This document shows, piece by piece, positions 59,123 to 64,000 of a DNA stretch of 64,000 nucleotides (its first letter is position 1; every line of letters starts with the position of its first letter). This DNA is from Actinoplanes oryzae (GTDB taxonomy: Bacteria; Actinomycetota; Actinomycetes; Mycobacteriales; Micromonosporaceae): NCBI RefSeq assembly GCF_030757795.1, contig NZ_JAUQWH010000007.1:1-64000 (forward strand), given 5' to 3'. The translations under genes and the position numbers were made by a program. The notes under the pieces are model-generated. The model had not been told where the DNA came from, did no database searches, and saw only the letters and a list, made by a program, of their open reading frames with translations.

Positions 59123-60448
59123 TCAGCGGCGCGAGCGCAGGCGTACCGCGCTAGCCCGGACCTCCGCCTGAGCACGGTGACGATCCGAACGGACCGTCTC
59201 CCCCTCGGCGACGACCAACTCCCCCGCCACTCGGACGTCCACGACGCCGCGGGAGCCGGCCGCCCACACCAGATTGCCGATCAACTCGTCGTCCGGCATG
59301 TCCAGCCCGGTGGCGAAGGCCGGAGTATCGACACTGACGGTCACGACGTCGGCCCAGCGACCGGTCTCCAGGACGCCGATGTCGTCACGGCCCAGGGCCT
59401 CGGCGCCGTACCGGGTGGCCAGCAGAAGAGCGTCCGCGGCCGTCATCACGCCGACGTCCTGCCGGGTGACCCGCGCGATAAGTGCCGCCGTCCGCGCCTC
59501 GTCCAGCAGGTCGAGCCGGTCGTTGCTGGCCGGGCCGTCGGTACCGAGCCCGACCGGCACGCCCGCTTGCATCAGGGCCGGCAGTGGCATGATGCCGGAT
59601 GCCAGCTTCGCGTTCGACGTCGGGCAGTGAGCGACACCCGTCCCCGCCTCGGCCAGCAGCTTGATGTCCGCGGGCGAGACGTGGACCGCGTGCGCGGCCG
59701 TCAGCCGTGCCTCCAGCAAACCCGTTTCCTTCAGCAAACTCGGTACGGATCCGAACCGCTCCAGCAGTTCGACGTCCTCCTCGACGGACTCCGCGACGTG
59801 GATGTGCACGAGCGCTCCCCGGGCACGGGCGAGTTCGCCGACGAGCCGCAGCGCTTCCGGCGGAAGCACGTAGGCGGAATGCGGCCCGTACGCGTACTCG
59901 ATGCGCTCGTCGGGCCCACTGCGCAGACCCTCGCTGTCGATGCGGGTGGTGATGCGCTCGACGACCTTGCGCCAGTCCTCGCCGCCGGGCAGGTCGAGGA
60001 CGGCCTCGGCCAGGATGCCCCGGCCGCCGGTCTGGAGAATCGCCTCGGCCTGCTGCTCGACATGGAAGTACATCTCGGAGGTGGTGGTGATGCCGCCGCG
60101 CAGCATCTCGATCGACCCGAGCAGCATGCCGGCCCGGATGTCGGCCGGCGTCATCAGCGCCTCGGCCGGCCACATCGCCTGCCGCAGCCAGTCACCCAGC
60201 GCCAAGTTCCCGCCGCGACCCCGGAGCGCCGTCATGGGGCTGTGGGCGTGGGCGTTGATCAGTCCCGGCATGAGGATGCCGTCGACCGGCCGGAGGGCCC
60301 CGGCCCATTCCGGGGCGTCCTCGGCCGGGCCGACGTACAGAATCCGGCCGTCGGCGCCGATGTCCAGGACACCGTCGCGCACGACCGAACAGGCGCTGTC
60401 ACAGGGAAGAATGATCGGCGCGTGAAGTCGCTCCGGAGTACGGGTCAT
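59123..60448 (-). CDS. Amidohydrolase, S-adenosylhomocysteine/methylthioadenosine deaminase-like
   Basis: This 441-aa protein of the ATZ/TRZ/MtaD group has the metal ligands of the TIM-barrel amidohydrolases: HAHS after LMPGLIN, HIHVAES, AHAVHV and the Asp in GTDGPASNDRLDLL. The C-terminal WADVVTVSVDTP restores the small beta domain. The family deaminates adenosine-like nucleosides or related amino-heterocycles; the exact substrate cannot be told. Length is normal. It is divergent from the acyl-CoA synthetase, with a P450 remnant between them. Confidence 0.88.
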   Translation of the reverse strand: MTRTPERLHAPIILPCDSACSVVRDGVLDIGADGRILYVGPAEDAPEWAGALRPVDGILMPGLINAHAHSPMTALRGRGGNLALGDWLRQAMWPAEALMTPADIRAGMLLGSIEMLRGGITTTSEMYFHVEQQAEAILQTGGRGILAEAVLDLPGGEDWRKVVERITTRIDSEGLRSGPDERIEYAYGPHSAYVLPPEALRLVGELARARGALVHIHVAESVEEDVELLERFGSVPSLLKETGLLEARLTAAHAVHVSPADIKLLAEAGTGVAHCPTSNAKLASGIMPLPALMQAGVPVGLGTDGPASNDRLDLLDEARTAALIARVTRQDVGVMTAADALLLATRYGAEALGRDDIGVLETGRWADVVTVSVDTPAFATGLDMPDDELIGNLVWAAGSRGVVDVRVAGELVVAEGETVRSDRHRAQAEVRASAVRLRSRR

Positions 60449-60481
60449 GACCGGGTACGACGCGGTCCGGCGGGTCGTCGT

Positions 60482-60655
60482 TCAGCGGGCGTACGCGATG
60501 GGCCGGCTCATCGGGAAGTGGAGACCGCGGTGTCGCGGGTGATGTCGAAGCGGCCGGGGTCCGGGAACCGGCTGCCGTCGCGGTTGGCGGCCGGCAGCGC
60601 GATCCGCACCAGCTTGCGCCTCGAGATGGTCACGCCGGCGATCGTGAACTGTGGC
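60482..60655 (-). pseudogene. Cytochrome P450 C-terminal remnant
   Basis: On the minus strand FTIAGVTISRR, LVRIALPAANRD and RFPDPGRFDITRDT match the stretch of P450s that precedes the heme loop. The frame then shifts at CCGCGG (60525-60530); the neighbouring frame reads RGLHFPMSRPIAYAR and stops. The heme-ligand Cys and the FGxGxHxCxG motif are missing, and nothing N-terminal (ExxR) is present. It is a short dead fragment. Confidence 0.7.
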
Positions 60656-60701
60656 CACGTGCACGTGAACGCCGGCGACGGCCGGAACGTCGAAACTGGG
60701 C

Positions 60702-62300
60702 ATGGCTGTTTCGTACCACGCCGCCGACCGATCCGAGCTCGGCCGGGAACAGACCGTGGGCTCGCTCCTGCGATGGGCCGCCGAGCAGGCACCCGACATC
60801 CGGGCCCTGGTCGAAGGCACCGGAGAGGATGACGCCCGCGCGTGGACCTACGCCGAACTGCTCGCCGACGCCGAACGCGGCGCCCGCGCGCTGCTCGGCC
60901 GGTTCGCCCCGGGTGAACGGGTGGCCGTCTGGGCCAACAACATCCCCGAATGGATCGTCCTGGAGATGGCCGCCGCCCTGGCCGGGATCACCCTGGTGAC
61001 GGTCAACCCGGCCCTGCGGCCCGGCGAAGTGCGCCACGTGCTCGAGCAGTCGCGTGCGGCCGGGGTGTTCCTGCTCCCGGAGTATCGCGGCAACCCGATG
61101 GCCGAGTCGCTGGCCTCCCTCCGCGCCGACCTGCCCGAGTTGCGAGAAACGGTGCTCTTCACGGACTGGCAGGCGTTCCTGCGGTCGGGTTCCGGCACAC
61201 AGCCACTGCCCGTTGTGGCGCCCGGCGATCCTGCGCAGATCCAGTTCACCTCCGGCACCACCGGCCGGCCCAAAGGCGCTGTTCTGCATCACAACGGGAT
61301 CGTCAACAACGCGCAGCTGTCGTACCGGCGGCTGCTCGACGTCCAGCCCGGTGACGTCTGCGTGAGCGGGATGCCGTTGTTCCACACGGCGGGCTGTGTG
61401 CTGGTGACCCTGTCCATGATCGGCGGCCTGGGCACCCAGGTGCTCCTGCCCCGATTCGATCCGGGCCTGCAACTACGGCTTATCGAGGCCGAGCGCAGCT
61501 TCCTGTTCGGCGGCGTGCCCACCATGTTGCACGCCATGCTCGACCATCCGAGCCTGGCCGCGACCGACCTGTCCTCGGTGCGGGTCGGCCTCAGCGGCGG
61601 CGCGACCGTGTCACCGCAGCTCGTCGACCGTGTCGAGGCGACGATCGGCGCGCCGTTGCTGAACATCTACGCGCAGACCGAGGCCTCGCCCGGCATCACG
61701 ATGACCACGACCGACGACAGCGCCGAGAATCGGCGGAACACGGTCGGCCGCCCGCTACCCGGCATCGAAGTGAAGATCGTCGACCCCAAGGAGGGGCGCA
61801 CGCCCACACCCGCCGGGGTCGTGGGTGAGCTCTGCACCCGGGGCTACCACGTCATGACCGGCTACTTCGACGAGCCGGACCAGACCGCGAAGGCCATCGA
61901 CGCCGACGGCTGGTTGCACACTGGCGATCTGGCCGCCATGGACGACAAAGGCTACTTGCGCATCGAGGGCCGCCTCACCGAAATGATCATTCGGGGCGGC
62001 GAGAACATCTATCCGGGCGAGATCGAGCACGTGCTGCAGGGCCATCCCGACGTGGCCGACGTGGCGATCGTCGGTGTACCCGATCCGGCCTGGGGCGAGC
62101 AGGTAGCCGCGTTCGTGATCCTCGCCCCCTCGGCCACGGCCGACGAGCAAGAGCTTGCCGATTTCGTACGCCGGAACCTCGCCCCGTACAAGACGCCCCG
62201 CACGTGGCGCTTCGTCGGCGAGTTTCCGCTCACCGGCTCCGGTAAGGTCCAGAAGTTCGCGCTCCGCGACCAGCTCGTTTCGGAACGGTCCCTCACCTGA
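60702..62300 (+). CDS. Acyl-CoA synthetase (AMP-dependent ligase)
   Basis: This 532-aa adenylate-forming enzyme has the P-loop motif FTSGTTGRPKGAV, YAQTEASPGIT (the A5 motif), GWLHTGDLAAMDDKGYL, RLTEMIIRGGENIYPGEIE (A8) and the catalytic Lys in GSGKVQKFALRD. It resembles medium/long-chain fatty acid or aromatic acid CoA ligases (FadD type). It activates a carboxylate to an acyl-adenylate and then an acyl-CoA. ATG 60702 begins the usual N-terminus. A strong hairpin follows the stop. The thioesterase-like gene at the window end might act on similar substrates. Confidence 0.93.
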   Translation: MAVSYHAADRSELGREQTVGSLLRWAAEQAPDIRALVEGTGEDDARAWTYAELLADAERGARALLGRFAPGERVAVWANNIPEWIVLEMAAALAGITLVTVNPALRPGEVRHVLEQSRAAGVFLLPEYRGNPMAESLASLRADLPELRETVLFTDWQAFLRSGSGTQPLPVVAPGDPAQIQFTSGTTGRPKGAVLHHNGIVNNAQLSYRRLLDVQPGDVCVSGMPLFHTAGCVLVTLSMIGGLGTQVLLPRFDPGLQLRLIEAERSFLFGGVPTMLHAMLDHPSLAATDLSSVRVGLSGGATVSPQLVDRVEATIGAPLLNIYAQTEASPGITMTTTDDSAENRRNTVGRPLPGIEVKIVDPKEGRTPTPAGVVGELCTRGYHVMTGYFDEPDQTAKAIDADGWLHTGDLAAMDDKGYLRIEGRLTEMIIRGGENIYPGEIEHVLQGHPDVADVAIVGVPDPAWGEQVAAFVILAPSATADEQELADFVRRNLAPYKTPRTWRFVGEFPLTGSGKVQKFALRDQLVSERSLT

Positions 62301-62305
62301 GGACG

Positions 62306-62335
62306 CCGGCCGACGGTGCTGCCACCGTCGGCCGG
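62306..62335 (+). terminator. Strong hairpin after the acyl-CoA synthetase
   Basis: The 13-bp arms CCGGCCGACGGTG and CACCGTCGGCCGG are perfectly complementary with a 4-base loop, 5 bases after the stop codon at 62300. It has no T-run. It also lies just downstream of the minus-strand remnant ending at 62346, so it could act both ways. Confidence 0.75.
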
Positions 62336-62345
62336 GCCGCGAACG

Positions 62346-62575
62346 TCAGGCAGCGTCGTCGTGGGCCGTGGCGGCGGACTTGTCCCGCCAGGCCGCGAGG
62401 TCATCCTCGATGCTGCGGATCTTGACCAGCTGACGTTCGATCGCGTCGGGGCCAAGGGCCAGGTGGCCGGGCAGCTTGTCCTGGCCGGCCACCTCGTAGA
62501 TCAGGGCGGCTCCCTTGACGGGGTCACCGAGCTGGGCGTGGTTGGCCGTGCCGGCCCAGTCCAGCGTGGCGTGAG
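62346..62575 (-). pseudogene. C-terminal remnant of an SDR oxidoreductase
   Basis: The frame ending at 62346 contains DWAGTANHAQLGDPVKGA, ALIYEVAGQ, LPGHLALGPDAIERQL and DDLAAWRDKSAAT, the typical C-terminal part of NodG-like SDR oxidoreductases. The Rossmann and catalytic parts are missing. Upstream residues to 62642 belong to another reading and overlap the XRE remnant on the other strand. It is not the missing half of the remnant at 58590, since the order and distance do not fit a simple split. Confidence 0.65.
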
Positions 62576-62760
62576 CCGGCGTACCGTCGGCAGCAAGGAG
62601 TACCACCACCCGCTGGTCGGCGACCTCACGGTCACCTACCAAGCCCTCAGCCCCGCCGACGACCCCGATCAGATCCTGTCATCGACGGCACCGAACCCGG
62701 CAGCTCGTCCGAGGCCGCCCTGCGACTGCTGGCCGGGCCGGGTCTCGATGTGATGTCCGG
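62576..62760 (+). pseudogene. C-terminal remnant of an XRE/MmyB-type regulator
   Basis: In the plus direction KEYHHPLVGDLTVTYQAL and DDPDQ match the C-terminal ligand domain of MmyB-like helix-turn-helix regulators. A one-base shift near 62677 is needed to continue with VIDGTEPGSSSEAALRLLAG. The related intact regulator next door has HHSHVGTLSLHFEAL and YTAEPGSSAEDALILLRRLA at the same places. Only the last 60 residues remain. Confidence 0.65.
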
Positions 62761-62787
62761 GGACGTCGGTCGAGGAAGTGTGACCAC

Positions 62788-63654
62788 TCAATCTGACGAT
62801 GATCTTTGTTCGGCCCGGAGCACGTCGGCTTTGTCGGCGGCCAGTCGCCGCAGCAGGATCAAGGCGTCCTCGGCCGAGCTGCCCGGTTCGGCGGTATAGA
62901 CCGACAGGTGCTGGCCGGGGGCGCTGGTGACGGCCAGGGCTTCGAAGTGCAGGCTCAGCGTTCCGACATGGGAATGGTGAAAGCGTTTCTCGTACTCGCG
63001 GGTTCGCGGGCGAATCTCGTACCGCGCCCATAGATCGGCGAACACGGGACTGCGCACGCTCAGCCGGCCGACGACCTGCTCGATCCGCTCGTCGCCGGGG
63101 AACTGCGACGACGAGGCCCGCAGATTGCCCACCGCGATCCGCGCCGCCCGGTCCCAGTCGGCGTAGAACTCTCGGGCGAACGGATCAAGGAAGATCATGC
63201 ACAGCAGGTTGTCGTATCGGGCGAACCCGCTGTAGAGCTCCCGGGCCAGCGCGTTGGCGGCCAGGATGTCCTGCGCCACGCCGACGATGAAGGCCGGCAT
63301 GTCCCGCATGCCGTCCATCAGCCGGCGCAACTCCGGTGCGACCTCGGTCAGGGCCGTAGCGCCCTCGAAGACGGGCAGGCCAAGACGATAGAGGTGAGCG
63401 GTCGCGACGTCGTCGAGCCGCAACGCGGCGGCGAGGGCCCGCAGCACTTGTTCCGAGGGATTGCGCTCCCGCCCCTGTTCCATCCGCTTGTAATAGTCGA
63501 CGCTCATGCCTGCCAGCAACGCCACCTCGTCGCGCCGCAGCCCGGTCACCCGGCGGGCGCCCGACTCGGGCAGCCCGACGTCGGCCGGGGTGGTCGCTGC
63601 CCGGCGCGCCCGCAGGAAGTCGCCGAGTTTGTGCTCGTTCTCCACCCAGGCCAC
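62788..63654 (-). CDS. XRE-family regulator with MmyB-like ligand domain
   Basis: This 288-aa protein has an N-terminal helix-turn-helix (about 8-80; RRVTGLRRDEVALLAGMSVDYYKRMEQGRERNPSEQVLRALA read as helix 2-4 with the conserved YYKRMEQG) and a PAS-like MmyB C-terminal domain (about 105-275) with RWARYEIRPRTREY-type sequence and TAEPGSSAEDAL. Such regulators are abundant in actinomycetes and usually repress a neighbouring oxidoreductase gene; here the neighbouring SDR is only a remnant. GTG 63654 or GTG 63645 can start it. Confidence 0.88.
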   Translation of the reverse strand: MAWVENEHKLGDFLRARRAATTPADVGLPESGARRVTGLRRDEVALLAGMSVDYYKRMEQGRERNPSEQVLRALAAALRLDDVATAHLYRLGLPVFEGATALTEVAPELRRLMDGMRDMPAFIVGVAQDILAANALARELYSGFARYDNLLCMIFLDPFAREFYADWDRAARIAVGNLRASSSQFPGDERIEQVVGRLSVRSPVFADLWARYEIRPRTREYEKRFHHSHVGTLSLHFEALAVTSAPGQHLSVYTAEPGSSAEDALILLRRLAADKADVLRAEQRSSSD

Positions 63655-63800
63655 GCTACCGGCGGAAAGGCCTCACTTCGGGGGTGCCGTGCACCCACCC
63701 ACGTCGTCGTCGACACCGACACCATGGTCGTCGGCCGGGCCGCGTCGATCCGGCGGTGGAGCGCCTGAACGCCGGGCGGATCGCGAACGTCGAACCAAGG

Positions 63801-64000
63801 GTGACATCACTCGAGCGAGTCCCACCCGCGCCGCCCTCCGATACGTACGGCGAAATCGAGCATGTCTCGGTCAACTTCGACGACCTCGATCCGTACGGAA
63901 TGGTCTATGCTCCCCGTTTTCTGATTTTGTTCGACCGGGCTTTCAATCGCATGCTGGAACGACTCGTCCCCGGCTTCAGCCCTTTGGATCCGGCCTACAT
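63801..64000 (+). CDS. Acyl-CoA thioesterase-like protein, 5' part (runs off the window)
   Basis: From GTG 63801 the frame reads through to the window end. It includes HVSVNFDDLDPYGMVYAPRF, which matches the catalytic region of 4HBT hot-dog thioesterases (Asp in a D-x-D/N-x-x-G-M-V-Y setting), followed by LILFDRAFNRML. About 66 codons are visible. A short AAGG is immediately upstream, so the start is uncertain. It may belong with the acyl-CoA synthetase in acyl-thioester metabolism. Confidence 0.7.
   Translation, partial: MTSLERVPPAPPSDTYGEIEHVSVNFDDLDPYGMVYAPRFLILFDRAFNRMLERLVPGFSPLDPAY

Overview
The window is 64 kb of very GC-rich, densely coded DNA, with frequent GTG starts, ATGA stop-start overlaps and ESX/type VII genes. 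It is almost certainly from a high-GC actinomycete; a filamentous, Micromonosporaceae-like organism is my guess, but no marker gene settles it. I saw no rRNA, tRNA, CRISPR array, complete insertion sequence or replication origin.

Positions 1 to about 38.8 kb form an ESX/type VII secretion region. It opens with a mycosin-like subtilase that has lost its catalytic His and Ser, followed by a zinc-finger anti-sigma-like membrane protein and an unrelated flavin monooxygenase. Two long minus-strand operons follow. The substrate-type operon (20224 to 4127) encodes a 1,502-aa protein of about 21 DG-rich repeats ending in an ESX-like helical tail, two WXG100 proteins, a YbaB-like protein, a 704-aa protein and a 2,791-aa multidomain protein. 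The machinery operon (38039 to 21029) encodes a WXG100 protein, a 2,503-aa giant, a one-TM protein, an EccA with an N-terminal beta-helix, EccC and EccD. EccB and EccE are not in the window. A paralogous orphan LuxR-type regulator reads away from the head of each operon; the second lies just beyond a 225-aa protein ending in YxxxD. Short ESX-type proteins and the repeat protein carry WxG-like and YxxxD/E export marks.

The three plus-strand and minus-strand giants and the 704-aa protein look like one family: an ordered region followed by an alpha/beta and helical C-terminal module that stops on or next to a Cys. The 2,791-aa protein and a second giant at 45.8-52.8 kb (now split by a +1 frameshift) share both ends but have different middles, as polymorphic effectors do. 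The middle of the first contains an HExxH protease motif, an ART-like segment and a DUF3626-like segment; the last lies in visibly AT-richer DNA.

From 39.6 to 64 kb the content is ordinary accessory metabolism and regulation: a TetR regulator, an FAD monooxygenase, an ABC transporter plus two-component operon, an SDR, an AraC regulator, a divergent HxlR/quinone-reductase pair with an operator-like repeat, a TetR/MFS efflux operon with an operator-like repeat, a deaminase-type amidohydrolase, an acyl-CoA synthetase, an XRE/MmyB regulator and the start of a thioesterase. Between these lie decayed fragments of an SDR (two separate pieces), a cytochrome P450 and an XRE/MmyB gene.

Working model (inference): EccA/C/D, with EccB/E encoded elsewhere, export the small ESX proteins, the repeat protein and probably the giants. 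The two LuxR paralogs control the two operons, and the protease-dead mycosin serves as a structural part or is replaced by a true mycosin elsewhere.
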